Shown one piece after another: positions 1 through 9,954 of a DNA stretch of 12,813 nt. The notes under the pieces were generated by a model that worked only from the letters and a program-made list of their open reading frames with translations, was not told the origin of the DNA and ran no database searches. Source of the DNA: JAWLFI01 sp964626595 (GTDB lineage Bacteria; Bacteroidota; Bacteroidia; Chitinophagales; Saprospiraceae); the NCBI GenBank assembly GCA_964626595.1, contig CAZVFU010000063.1, positions 1 through 12,813 on the forward strand. The letters are read 5' to 3'. The stretch's first letter is position 1. The number at the start of each line of letters is the position of its first letter. A program made the position numbers and the translations under genes.

Positions 1-3
1 TCA

Positions 4-2043
4 TTATTCAGGATTTAATTCAAGTGTGTTGCTCCAGGTAGACTTGTTTCCATTGGCATGAAAAATCAGGGCTTTGATCCTTGTAGGTTTTTCAATTTTC
101 AAGCTTTGTATTCTCTCCTCCGGATGAAGTGTTTTCCAACTTAAAAAGGGCTGAGTATCCACTGCTCGATAGAGCTTCACTCTGTCTTCCTTGTTTAGGT
201 CTTGCGGGACTTGCATTTGAATAGAATACATACCGTCTTGCTCCTGCGCCGAAATTGACAATGAAGATTTTTTAGCTTTCGAGGATACGTGAAGATCCAT
301 AGGAGAGGGAGTCCTCCAATCTCCCTGATCTACCGTTATCAGTCGATAGACATATCTTTTACCGGACATCACTTTTTGATCAGTATAGTAGGTAATGGAA
401 GGCGCTAAACTATCAAGTAGTGTGAATTCATTCTCGCGACTTTCTTTTCTCAACAAAAGTTGTTTTGTAGCATCTGCACTACTGCTGTTTGCCCATTGTA
501 AAATAATAGACTCCTCCTGTATTTCATAGCCTTTAAATACTGGGGCTGATGGTGGAATCGTGTCCGGTCTTTCCACAGCAACAATGCTTGAAAATTCAGA
601 TCGATTCGATCGGATATCTTCTGCCACCACCCGATAGAAAACCTGTCTGGTAAGACTATTGAGATCTATAGTATCTATATACTGGGTATCAAGGACGGCC
701 GTCCCTGTCAAAATACTAAATACCCGATCATAGCCATTTGCAAAATATACATGGTAGCCTTTCAGGTCTTCTTCCGGTCCCAATGCCCAGCGAAGGCTTA
801 CCACGCCGGTAGTGTCGACCGAAGCTTCCAGCCCTTCTGGTGCTGATGGGGGAAAGGTGTCCTGAATAATGCCATAAACCGTTCGGGAGCAACTGATATT
901 TTCAGCTGTATCCTGAATGCAGACTTGATAGTAATTAGATAATACTAAGGATGGGGTAGTATCCGTCCAATTCAAGGTGGATGCCGTCAACCAGGGTGAT
1001 ACTTGTCGGTAGATACCATCCGACCGATTGCTTTTTCGAACAGCGTATTGCACCCCCGGCTCGTAATCCAAAGCTTCCCATGATATCACCATCTCAGCTT
1101 CATTGGGCATAGTTGCATTGAGCTTTTGAGGAGAAGCGGGTGGCGTACGGTCTCTACCACTTAAGCGGACTACCTCACTGGGCTCGGAGGCCTCTCCAAA
1201 AGCATCCAAACCAATAATTCGGTAGTAATAGGGATCGCCTATAGACGCTGAATCTATAAAAGTAATCTCTCCCTCGGACAGGTTTTGGCCTTCTTGTTTC
1301 GCATGGATATATGGCTGACTATTGATGCGTTGCCATTGTTTTTGATCCTTGGATTTTTCTATCCAGTAGGAAGAAAAATGCCTGCTATGCGATTTTCTGT
1401 CCCATGATAAGACGACAAAATCTTCTTGCTCATTGGTTTTCTCTATTTCAGGTCTGAATGGGATCTCCAGACCCGGCTTTACGGGTATGACAGAGTGATA
1501 GATATTAGAATCTAACTGGACGTAAAGCGTGTAGACTTGCAACACATCAAAGTTAGGCTCAACATCCGTCCATCTCATCCCCATAGCTCGAGCCGCTTGA
1601 GCAGACCTGTCTGCAGCCACTAGCGCAATGGAATATCGGTCACTTAACTCTTCTTTTCTCGTTAGTAGGCTAGTCCACCCTGAGGAAGTCGAATCCTTTA
1701 AACTTTCATAAGGGGCATACATTAAATATCCTGCAAGAGCTATCCATTCTTCTTCACCACCCCAATCGTCTTTTGGCCCAAAGGCACTTTCAGACCAGAT
1801 CTGAAAGGTATCAGAAACCGCTCGTTGAGCATTTACAATTCGCTCCGTCCCGGGATTAATATCTGTTCTTTCTATCCAAATTTGCGCTCTTTGTAATTGG
1901 AGCCAATAGGCTTCATCGGAAGGTGCCCAACGCAACACTACTTGGTCACTTTTCTTCTTCACAATTAGAGGAAATGCCTCATTCTGCCCTAACAAAAGGC
2001 CGGAACAAAGGATAAGGGCTGATATGATCAGTATGCGATTCAT
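4..2043 (-). CDS. Secreted multi-domain fibronectin type III protein
   Basis: This 679-aa protein probably works as an extracytoplasmic rod or binding protein; no catalytic motif is visible. Residues 1-20 form a signal peptide (MNRILIISALILCSG, then LLLGQ). The rest is a chain of beta-sandwich Fn3-type units at about 25-185 (longer, divergent, with VVLRWAPSDEAYW), 193-296, 302-393, 400-493 and 499-588, plus a degenerate one at about 593-676. Three typical Fn3 linkers separate the middle units: RTPPASP near 299, TFPPSAP near 397 and TIPPSAP near 495. Each is followed by the usual hydrophobic-x-W strand (VISWEA, SLRWAL, ILQWAN). There is no T9SS sorting domain; the C-terminus is simply LELNPE. 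The start codon overlaps the stop of the TANFOR gene (ATGA, 2040-2043), so the two are probably translationally coupled. The Fn3 assignment is firm; the role and any partnership with the TANFOR protein are inferred from context. Confidence 0.9.
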   Translation of the reverse strand: MNRILIISALILCSGLLLGQNEAFPLIVKKKSDQVVLRWAPSDEAYWLQLQRAQIWIERTDINPGTERIVNAQRAVSDTFQIWSESAFGPKDDWGGEEEWIALAGYLMYAPYESLKDSTSSGWTSLLTRKEELSDRYSIALVAADRSAQAARAMGMRWTDVEPNFDVLQVYTLYVQLDSNIYHSVIPVKPGLEIPFRPEIEKTNEQEDFVVLSWDRKSHSRHFSSYWIEKSKDQKQWQRINSQPYIHAKQEGQNLSEGEITFIDSASIGDPYYYRIIGLDAFGEASEPSEVVRLSGRDRTPPASPQKLNATMPNEAEMVISWEALDYEPGVQYAVRKSNRSDGIYRQVSPWLTASTLNWTDTTPSLVLSNYYQVCIQDTAENISCSRTVYGIIQDTFPPSAPEGLEASVDTTGVVSLRWALGPEEDLKGYHVYFANGYDRVFSILTGTAVLDTQYIDTIDLNSLTRQVFYRVVAEDIRSNRSEFSSIVAVERPDTIPPSAPVFKGYEIQEESIILQWANSSSADATKQLLLRKESRENEFTLLDSLAPSITYYTDQKVMSGKRYVYRLITVDQGDWRTPSPMDLHVSSKAKKSSLSISAQEQDGMYSIQMQVPQDLNKEDRVKLYRAVDTQPFLSWKTLHPEERIQSLKIEKPTRIKALIFHANGNKSTWSNTLELNPE

Positions 2044-5000
2044 GGATTTACTTCAAATGTGAATGCTTTTTTGTAGCCTGTGATCTGGCCGACATCAAAC
2101 AGATTATTGCCTTGTATTTTGATATGGTACGTACCAGGGAAAGCCTCCCAATAATACTCATCCCTAATGGTCCTTTCACTCATTTCATCCATTAAGTCCG
2201 AATATTCATCATTCAAGTAGGCGCTCCATTTGTTGACACTTATAGAAACCGCATTTCGATGCCTGATCCCGTAAACTACTGCATCCGGCGTCAAGGTTAC
2301 TCTTGCGGAGTTAATGTAATAAATCCATTGCCATAATTGGCCGGCGTCACCACTTGCCGCATTACATAATTGATGGTCAATACTCAGTCGAACAAGATCT
2401 TCAGCTGGTGCTTCCTGACCCAAATCTTCTCTTATAGGATTACCGGATTGGAATACTATTCTTTCGATGGGATTTGAATTTTCTATGCCTTCAATATTCC
2501 ATTTTTTTTCAATTTGCTCTTCTGTCAAGGGACCTCTATATCCGCTAGCATACTGATTTAAAGCAAAGGTGATTTGTGGCTGATCATAATTAATTTCAAA
2601 ATCGTAATCTAGTAAATAATCACTGACGGTTTGATTCAAAAGCGTTTCCGTACTTTGCTGAGCCACTCCTGCATACTGAAAAGACAAGTCGTAACTCAAG
2701 GTATGTGCATTGTTGCGTAAGGATTCACTTGCATTATCAAAAGCTTCCCATTCCTGACGAATAAATGAAAAATAAGATTGAATGCCTGAATTGGAGCTGT
2801 GATTAGAATGCTCTTCGGCAAAAAGATTGACCCTGGGTGCCACGACTAAATTCCCGCTGCCATCAAATTCGCCTCTGATATCAAATACATCAAAGCCTTC
2901 CTCTCCAAAGAAATTAACTTTAGGATAGAAGTCTGCCGGATCATTGGAGTTTATCTCCTCAACCTCAATGGACATGCTCGAAAGCTTGGCTTGAAGTGTA
3001 TTGAACTTGCTGGTTCGGAAATAGAATTGGTAAATGATATCCTCATTTTCATATTGAGGATTTCCAGGTCTTGAAGCATTTGTGCTCACATTGATATTTC
3101 TAGTAGAACCTACATCCAGAAGTTGATTTTCGAATTTTTCTGTAATAATCCGATTGATAATTTTATTGCGATTACCGAACTGCTTGTCCGTCTCTCTCAC
3201 AATTTCAAAGGAGTAGATGGTTTGAGGCTCTAGATTCGGAAGACTCACGACCAAATCATCAATGCTGCTATTGTCTTTGTAATTATTCAAATCAATGATG
3301 ACCGGTTGATTGCCATGCATATCTTGCAATCGGGCGAAGTAGTTGTAGGTGTAATTGTCATTGTCTTCAGGGAAATATCCTATATCCGGATCCTCATCTT
3401 TCACGTTTCCGCTAAATACAATTTGTCCGATGCCCAATGGGTTATCGTCTTGCAAAAAGAATCGCTGCTTTCGGATCGGAACCGTGCGCACTACTTCTTC
3501 ATCGGGTATAGGATAAGGCACTTCACCGGTAGAAAATTGAAATTTCACTTCTTCTTTCCAATTTTGATCGTTTTCATCCTTCATTCGTGTTCGGTCTCCA
3601 TTTGCCTTTATTTCATAGGCAACAAGTCGAACATCCGCTTCATATTCAGACAATGGGCTTAACACTTGATCAAATTCCAAAAAAGCATTTTTATGGTCAT
3701 TGCTCCATTCAACTTCCGCATCTACCGTTTGAGAAGAACCATTCTCAGTTTTTTGAGTCACAAATCGATCAAGTGCCAACTCAATCGTCATATCTTTTGT
3801 TTTTCCCTTTTCATCTAATACAGGTAAAATAATTTCTTCATTGACCGGAAGTAGAAAAGTTACACTGGGATCCACCCAGACACTGACCTCTTCTGCACCA
3901 TCCAAAGGATAATGATCATAAATGAGTTCCAGTCCGGCGAAGGGGTCTTCAAAATCCGGCACACAGCGATCCCCAATGGCAATGTCAAACCTTTCGGTCC
4001 CATCTACCAGACCATTTAAAACACTGTAAGTAATGCCAGCCCGACCCTCGATCCACTCGGGATTAGGACCGCCACCCTGGAGTAACATGGCCGCTGCCAT
4101 ATAGAATAAATTCAGATTGTAATCTTTTCCTGCAAATCTGAACTGAAGGCCAATCTGCCCTTCCAGACCTGCATACACCTGACCCCGGGCATACCAATCA
4201 TTGATGCCGGGTGCAATTTCTCCCGAACCCGGTATGTAACAGGTACGGGCCTCATCCTGAGTTAAATTGAAATCAAACCCTAAAAAGGCACTCATAGTCG
4301 CATAAATGAACGCATCAAAACCTACGGTAACCTCAAGTTCTGCCCCCAGGGCAATTCCGGTACCCATATTGGCCAGCATTTCTGAACCTTCCGTACGCTT
4401 CAATCCATTGGCCGGCACCGCTTCGGAATCCGATAATTGGTTATCCCCGGATCCGGTTTTAGCATTATCCATCAAGAAAGCAACCTTCTGAGGAATGGGT
4501 AGTTCTGTCGGCAGATTGTGTCCAGTCATTAAGTAACCGCTGGCTTCAATAGCTCCCATAAATGGAAACTCAATATTCAACTCTCCTCTCTGGTCCGGTT
4601 GTCCGGCATGGAACCACCACAGATTAGACCCTCCTTGTTCGGCATGAAAATGGGCTCCAATCATCTTATTATTCAGGTCAGGATTCCCATACATAGTTGG
4701 CGTGTTGACATACACATCCAGTATCCCGTCAAAAACCTGTCCATCCACCGTTTTTTCCCATTGCAGACCAGCAGCGGCCCAAATATTTGCCTTATTTCGC
4801 ATGCTAAGGTCCGTCATGACAAAAGCATCACCATTGATCGACAGCAAGTTGATCCCCAATTGTTCACTGAACTCACCGTATACTGAGACGTCCATATTGA
4901 GCGTCTGTGGTGTGGGATGTGTAGCAAAAGTGGTGGCCAGCTTCAAACCATAATTGCCAAACGAAGGGGTGGGAATGCCCTTAGTGCGATGAACGGTATT

Positions 5001-8000
5001 GTTTTCACCTTTAGTTTCTTCTAGGCTATTGACCTGATCCAGGGTGGCATTAACGTCGTTTTGGTCCATAGCGCCACTACCCCCTTTGGTCATATTCACA
5101 AATACACCTCCACCTAAACCATAGATCCCCACACCCGGAGCAATGGGCACACCAGCATAGCCGAAGTAAACCATACCATCTACAAACCAATAATTGAAAT
5201 GATCTTCTGTGCCGAAGGCAGCATCCGGATCTGTAACCTGAGTCCCAAATTCAGCCGCCAGTTGCACACCTAAACCTAATGGCAACATCACTTGCAAATT
5301 CCCTCTGGCTCCACTGTTTCCTACCTTATCCGCACCAATATCATTATAAAATTCAACTTCGCCATCTAATAATAACCCATAAACATCACTGTAAATGGAC
5401 AAATTGGAAACAGATACGCTTTGAAGCCTTAATTTTTGTTGGCCATTAACCGTCTCAAAGCTTGAGTTAAAATCCAATCCTACACTTCCGGCTATTCCAT
5501 TCTCTCCACCGGCCACTGAAACCCTCGGGGTCAGATTAAAGACTACTTCACTGCCTGAAATGGATTGCAGGGAGGCTGATTCAATGTTCAACGGAAATCC
5601 GGCAAAACTTTCTTCACTGAATTGCATGCCAAAGTCATGATCATATTCAATCTGTCCTCCATCATCGGATTGGACTGCCTCAAGGCCTGCAAAACCGAAG
5701 TGACTTTCTGTAAAACCCTGCCGGGAATGATAAGTACATCTAAAATCTGCCAATGGAATGGCCAAAGGAACACTTTCTACCCCATCTTTTGTCTCAAAAA
5801 GCTCTGAATTGATACCGACTCCTCCTTCAGCATGCAGTTCCAGATAGTTTTGGCTTTCATCAGAAGGGGATAAGTTGGCCAGGATATACGAATTCTCGCT
5901 CAAGCTTACTTTACCCATCATAAATGGAAAATCGATAGCGTCGGAAGGCTTTACGGAAAAAACATATTCTGGTGCATCCAAAGAAGTATTTTCTCGATCG
6001 CTGTCCTGAATGAGCGCGGTGTATCTGAAATACTGCCCTTCAGCAGTAATAGGCACACCCAGTTCACCGCTGAAACCGCCGCTTTCCAGTCGATTTTGGA
6101 CAAATGAAATAAACAGACTGTCCATGGATAAGGACCAATTGTCCAAAGAACCTTGGTCGGTCGTAAAGATATCTTCCACAGCAAGAGAAAAGCTCAGAAG
6201 GGGATCAATAATCATATGATTGCCGGAAACCTTCGCCGGACTGCCTCCCTCAAAAAAGACCTTCGGAGTCGTTAATTCGATATCCTGAATGTATATCCCT
6301 TGCCAGGTGGGTTGCATGACCATATCTTGTTCATCCTCGTCCCAGCTGATGTTCGGGTCATCGTAACTTTCCGGCCATTGAATAGACGGAGGATTCTCAA
6401 AATCAGAACAATCCAACCAGGCATTTTCGAGCGCAAAACCCCATTCCGGTAATGCGGATAACTCAAAATCGTCCACACTGACTTGAGCCATAAAGTGGAA
6501 GCCAGACTCTTCAGGTATGCCTTCTTCACCAAATTGAGCATAAATATTTTCACTGGCCCCAACTGCCCGATCAATCTCCACAGAGAAAGTACCCTTCACA
6601 GGATCTTCGGAATCGTCTAAAGCTTTAAAGCTCTCTTCGGGAAATAAAACCTCGCCTCTTACGGCCAGCTTTTTCAAGCCGTTGCAATCCATTTCCAGAT
6701 GACAAGCTTCATCTTGCACCTGTTCCAGGTCCGAAGCCGCACTTCCCTTGAACACCAATTCAAGATCTCCTCCAAAAGGCACCGGCACATCCAATGCCGG
6801 ATGTAAGGTGTATTCTCCTCCAAAGCCGGCAGGGATCAAACATATATCCGTACCGGCCATGGTAATGAAAACTTCTTCGCCCATCTGAGGAATCTGCAAA
6901 TGATGCATCAACTGGCAGACTGCCTGTTCGGGAAAAAAGCTCATCTGGGTAAAGCCCAGCATAAAATTATAACCCGCTACATTCTGCACTAACCCTAGGG
7001 GCATGCCCATAGCAGCTCCTCCGGCCAGAGCATTGACCACCCGGCCATTGCGAATGAAGTTATTCATCTCTTGTGCGAGATCGGTATCTATTCGCGCCGG
7101 GTCATAGACCTGGTCTACGTCCGCCTCAACGACACCATTGTACATCCGGCCGGAGCTATTGATCGATACATTCGAAAAGTTTACTTTTACGCGTACGTCA
7201 TTTAGAAAAGGAATGGCAATTTCTCCACTACCGGAAGCCGCCGACCCGCTGGTTTGGGTCCATTGTATCTGCTCAACCGTAAACTGCCCTACCTGAAATT
7301 CATCAAACTCTTCCGTATTTGAGGTCGGATTTTCAGAGATCTGGTCTTCATAATAGCAGTTTTGGTAGCAGTCAGAAGCATTTTCAGAGGACCCTTCAGG
7401 TTCCTCTGCATTTTCCGGATTCTGACCATACCAAAAAGTAGAGATCTCGCTGAACCCATTGTTGGCCAGGGGATGATTCCCACTCACATCCTCAGCCTGC
7501 ACGCGCAAGGCATACTGGTGTCCTTCGATCAATTCAATCTCCGGAGGAAAATCATAGTTATATATTTCAGTCATGAGGCCCTCTGCGTCTAATACGGGAA
7601 ACACCCCCGGATTATTCAGCAGTAGCTCAATATCCTGAATCGGCTCATCGGTAATGTCAATCATTTTTAGATTATACTGAAAGGTGCCGGCCGGAGGGGC
7701 TAAAGTAAACGGGGGCTCCCACCCAATTGTGATGTGATTTGTTTCGGAAACAAAGACTTCTTCTCCATCATATGGCATATATATGAATGGAACATCTCCA
7801 TAACTAAGGTAGAATGAAGGACTGCACTGGAAAGTGAGTGGGGTTTGCGTATTCCAATCCAAAGCAGTCACGCAGAGCTGATAATTGCCTTCAGGTAAGG
7901 CTCGGTTAAAGGAGATATAATCCAGTTGCTCAGGGCTTAACCCACTGAGATCGATATCCTCAGGATATTGAAAGGGGAAATCCCGCTCTAGTTCATTGCC

Positions 8001-8300
8001 GGAGTAGAATAAGGTCCTGAAGGCCGGTATCCGAACGGCTTCAAGGGGCCTGACCGTTGGTAAGGTCTGAATATCGATCCCGTTGTCTCCTACCAGGCGC
8101 ACATGGTAAAAGACTTCCTGGTCGATTCCGGTGAGATTGGAAACCGTAATAAACAAGTTGTTCGCATTTTCGAGATAGTATTCCAACTCAACAGGGTAGG
8201 GCTCGAAAATCTCAATCTGAATATCCAATGGATTCTGAGTATTCCCCGAAAGGGCAAAACAAAGGAAAATATATACCAGTATTTTTTTAACCCAATACAT
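2040..8300 (-). CDS. Giant secreted TANFOR-domain protein
   Basis: This 2086-aa protein is exported through a signal peptide at 1-22 (KKILVYIFLCFALSG). Residues about 24-170 resemble the TANFOR domain, named from Tannerella forsythia: an EPYPVELEYYLENANNLFITV strand pair, LSGLSPEQL and LPEGNYQLCV, with C143 and C159 as a possible disulfide. An Fn3-like unit follows (about 172-292), then an acidic Ser/Glu linker containing CYQNC (311-315). Residues about 335-1450 are a very long beta-rich region without a family I recognise. It includes two Gly-rich, alternating hydrophobic stretches (about 1000-1072 and 1312-1412). A Big_5-type Ig-like domain lies at about 1457-1592 (YPLDGAEEVSVWVDPSVTF to FQFSTG), followed by an unassigned 490-residue tail. 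No T9SS sorting domain is seen at the C-terminus (FTFEVNP). The start at 8300 is inside the barrel gene (14-bp overlap), but no later start codon would keep the signal peptide. Function unknown; a surface-structural role is inferred. Confidence 0.88.
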   Translation of the reverse strand: MYWVKKILVYIFLCFALSGNTQNPLDIQIEIFEPYPVELEYYLENANNLFITVSNLTGIDQEVFYHVRLVGDNGIDIQTLPTVRPLEAVRIPAFRTLFYSGNELERDFPFQYPEDIDLSGLSPEQLDYISFNRALPEGNYQLCVTALDWNTQTPLTFQCSPSFYLSYGDVPFIYMPYDGEEVFVSETNHITIGWEPPFTLAPPAGTFQYNLKMIDITDEPIQDIELLLNNPGVFPVLDAEGLMTEIYNYDFPPEIELIEGHQYALRVQAEDVSGNHPLANNGFSEISTFWYGQNPENAEEPEGSSENASDCYQNCYYEDQISENPTSNTEEFDEFQVGQFTVEQIQWTQTSGSAASGSGEIAIPFLNDVRVKVNFSNVSINSSGRMYNGVVEADVDQVYDPARIDTDLAQEMNNFIRNGRVVNALAGGAAMGMPLGLVQNVAGYNFMLGFTQMSFFPEQAVCQLMHHLQIPQMGEEVFITMAGTDICLIPAGFGGEYTLHPALDVPVPFGGDLELVFKGSAASDLEQVQDEACHLEMDCNGLKKLAVRGEVLFPEESFKALDDSEDPVKGTFSVEIDRAVGASENIYAQFGEEGIPEESGFHFMAQVSVDDFELSALPEWGFALENAWLDCSDFENPPSIQWPESYDDPNISWDEDEQDMVMQPTWQGIYIQDIELTTPKVFFEGGSPAKVSGNHMIIDPLLSFSLAVEDIFTTDQGSLDNWSLSMDSLFISFVQNRLESGGFSGELGVPITAEGQYFRYTALIQDSDRENTSLDAPEYVFSVKPSDAIDFPFMMGKVSLSENSYILANLSPSDESQNYLELHAEGGVGINSELFETKDGVESVPLAIPLADFRCTYHSRQGFTESHFGFAGLEAVQSDDGGQIEYDHDFGMQFSEESFAGFPLNIESASLQSISGSEVVFNLTPRVSVAGGENGIAGSVGLDFNSSFETVNGQQKLRLQSVSVSNLSIYSDVYGLLLDGEVEFYNDIGADKVGNSGARGNLQVMLPLGLGVQLAAEFGTQVTDPDAAFGTEDHFNYWFVDGMVYFGYAGVPIAPGVGIYGLGGGVFVNMTKGGSGAMDQNDVNATLDQVNSLEETKGENNTVHRTKGIPTPSFGNYGLKLATTFATHPTPQTLNMDVSVYGEFSEQLGINLLSINGDAFVMTDLSMRNKANIWAAAGLQWEKTVDGQVFDGILDVYVNTPTMYGNPDLNNKMIGAHFHAEQGGSNLWWFHAGQPDQRGELNIEFPFMGAIEASGYLMTGHNLPTELPIPQKVAFLMDNAKTGSGDNQLSDSEAVPANGLKRTEGSEMLANMGTGIALGAELEVTVGFDAFIYATMSAFLGFDFNLTQDEARTCYIPGSGEIAPGINDWYARGQVYAGLEGQIGLQFRFAGKDYNLNLFYMAAAMLLQGGGPNPEWIEGRAGITYSVLNGLVDGTERFDIAIGDRCVPDFEDPFAGLELIYDHYPLDGAEEVSVWVDPSVTFLLPVNEEIILPVLDEKGKTKDMTIELALDRFVTQKTENGSSQTVDAEVEWSNDHKNAFLEFDQVLSPLSEYEADVRLVAYEIKANGDRTRMKDENDQNWKEEVKFQFSTGEVPYPIPDEEVVRTVPIRKQRFFLQDDNPLGIGQIVFSGNVKDEDPDIGYFPEDNDNYTYNYFARLQDMHGNQPVIIDLNNYKDNSSIDDLVVSLPNLEPQTIYSFEIVRETDKQFGNRNKIINRIITEKFENQLLDVGSTRNINVSTNASRPGNPQYENEDIIYQFYFRTSKFNTLQAKLSSMSIEVEEINSNDPADFYPKVNFFGEEGFDVFDIRGEFDGSGNLVVAPRVNLFAEEHSNHSSNSGIQSYFSFIRQEWEAFDNASESLRNNAHTLSYDLSFQYAGVAQQSTETLLNQTVSDYLLDYDFEINYDQPQITFALNQYASGYRGPLTEEQIEKKWNIEGIENSNPIERIVFQSGNPIREDLGQEAPAEDLVRLSIDHQLCNAASGDAGQLWQWIYYINSARVTLTPDAVVYGIRHRNAVSISVNKWSAYLNDEYSDLMDEMSERTIRDEYYWEAFPGTYHIKIQGNNLFDVGQITGYKKAFTFEVNP

Positions 8301-9954
8301 AATTATAGTTTATGCTTAACCGCATTTCCCGGAAGGAGTCAGCGGTCAATATCTGTTGATCGATATAAAATATACGTGCCGATAAGCTGTGGCTTTTGGT
8401 CACTTTACATTGCAACCTGCCGGATAAACTTTGCAACCATCCATTGCTAAAACTTTGATATTGATTTTGATTGATTTGGTAATGCGTTGATAAACGCAAC
8501 TTTTGGTCCCAGAAACTTTTTTGTACAATAAAGCCTGTTCCAACCCTGCCTTCTGTAAATTCTGTAAATTGATATCTGTTGATATTGAAGGTGGGCCCCA
8601 TGAGAAGGGACCACGGGTTATATTGATATCGGAGCTGAACGCTCCCGCCCCAGCCGGTGAAATTTGCATTTCGATCACCGATCGCTGCTTCGTCTACAAC
8701 CTGGTTTCGAAATGCATTAACGCTTATATTTAATTTATGATCTTCTGTAGACCATACTCCTATGCGACTTGCCAGGTAGGCATTATGGGTAATCGTCAGA
8801 ATACGAAACGTATCATTGACTTGCACCAAACCTGCCTGACTTTCATGTTGATAATTAGAATATCTGAGGACTAGGTTAAAGTTTTCACCCGGAAAATAGG
8901 ACGCTGTCACAGAACCAATAATTCTCTGACTGGTGTAAGATTTTTGATTGCTTAAATTGTCTGATTGTACTCCGGCGGACCCCCTGATTCTGAGACGTCG
9001 ATTCAGAAAAGGCCATCCAAAAGTTAGAGTGAGATTTTGAATATCGTTTTGAATAAAATTGGTGCCCAATGAGTAATAATATGGTGCCACCCTTCTGTAA
9101 GACACTCCAAGTTTGCGTCCTTTAAATGCATAGCCAGCAAAAACCTCACCTGCCCAACTAAGTCGAGAACTGATATTGATCGTAATAGCGTCTTCTATAC
9201 TCTGTTCTAAATTCGAAAATTCGCCAGGCTTCGAAGCCAATTGGTTAGACGTGAAAATACTGGTAGCCAACTTCCCTTCTAGAAAGAATTTTTTCCACAA
9301 TCGAAAATTTCCATTTAGACCCAATACCCAGTTCTCGACGGGATCCCTATCAACGAACAAGCTGTCTTCTATACCCTCATCTTTGATGCGAACCGTCATG
9401 AGTTCAACTCGGTTATTTCTGTCACCAAAGCCAATTTTTGCCCCTGTGATCCACCTATCATAGGAGGGCAGCACAAATGCACCAGCAGCTAAAGTATCTC
9501 TTATGGCATACAAGTTTTCCATGCGGCCATGGAAAGCGGTAAATGAAAATTTGCCCGGTGTTAACTCTACACCAACACCCTGAAAAGCCCTTCCCGAATA
9601 CACAAAAGGGGAGAAATTCAAACTCCGATGTCCGAGATGTAATTTGACCCACTTCCAATAGGGACTAGCCCCGTATAAGTTGAATGGGCTTGAAATATTA
9701 TTCCCCAACTGATTAATGGAGAGAGAAATAGGTACCTGAACCGCACCCAATTTGATATTGAGCGCCCCTGTAAGACGATATCCAAAAGGAGGGAGGCGAT
9801 CACGTCCTTCTCCATAGTGCTGGTAATAATCCACCCCAGCACTTAAACGACCGCTCACACCATAATTCTGTCTTTGACCAAAGGCCGTAACATTTTGCGC
9901 ACTTAGCTGAACAAAGCAAAACATTATAAATAGTATGCTGATTACTACTTTCAT
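8287..9954 (-). CDS. Outer-membrane beta-barrel protein, uncharacterised Bacteroidota family
   Basis: This 555-aa protein has a signal peptide (MKVVISILFIMFCFVQLSAQ). Its remaining sequence is almost entirely alternating amphipathic strands rich in Tyr, Phe, Asn and Arg, as expected for a large outer-membrane barrel. No TonB box or plug domain is visible, and neither is a PorP/SprF-type signature. The segment at 104-150 (LGHRSLNFSPFVYSGR, then GVGVELTPGKFSF and FHGRMENLYA) resembles a motif I recall from other uncharacterised Bacteroidota outer-membrane proteins. I have no name for that family. The C-terminus (RLSINYNYVLG) has the pattern of a final strand, though it ends in Gly rather than Phe. 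The ATG shares one base with the stop of the collagen-like gene (TAATG), and its 3' end overlaps the TANFOR gene by 14 bp. This placement suggests it anchors, inserts or exports its operon partners, which is inference. A plain porin is the main alternative. Confidence 0.85.
   Translation of the reverse strand: MKVVISILFIMFCFVQLSAQNVTAFGQRQNYGVSGRLSAGVDYYQHYGEGRDRLPPFGYRLTGALNIKLGAVQVPISLSINQLGNNISSPFNLYGASPYWKWVKLHLGHRSLNFSPFVYSGRAFQGVGVELTPGKFSFTAFHGRMENLYAIRDTLAAGAFVLPSYDRWITGAKIGFGDRNNRVELMTVRIKDEGIEDSLFVDRDPVENWVLGLNGNFRLWKKFFLEGKLATSIFTSNQLASKPGEFSNLEQSIEDAITINISSRLSWAGEVFAGYAFKGRKLGVSYRRVAPYYYSLGTNFIQNDIQNLTLTFGWPFLNRRLRIRGSAGVQSDNLSNQKSYTSQRIIGSVTASYFPGENFNLVLRYSNYQHESQAGLVQVNDTFRILTITHNAYLASRIGVWSTEDHKLNISVNAFRNQVVDEAAIGDRNANFTGWGGSVQLRYQYNPWSLLMGPTFNINRYQFTEFTEGRVGTGFIVQKSFWDQKLRLSTHYQINQNQYQSFSNGWLQSLSGRLQCKVTKSHSLSARIFYIDQQILTADSFREMRLSINYNYVLG

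Noticed and set aside
3306..3832. Plus-strand frames opposite the TANFOR gene
   Set aside because: They lie wholly inside a long minus-strand gene with a signal peptide and recognisable domains, and have no features of their own.
8103..8733. Frames opposite or offset from the TANFOR/barrel junction
   Set aside because: They are shadows of the two real genes; none has a domain or a sensible start.
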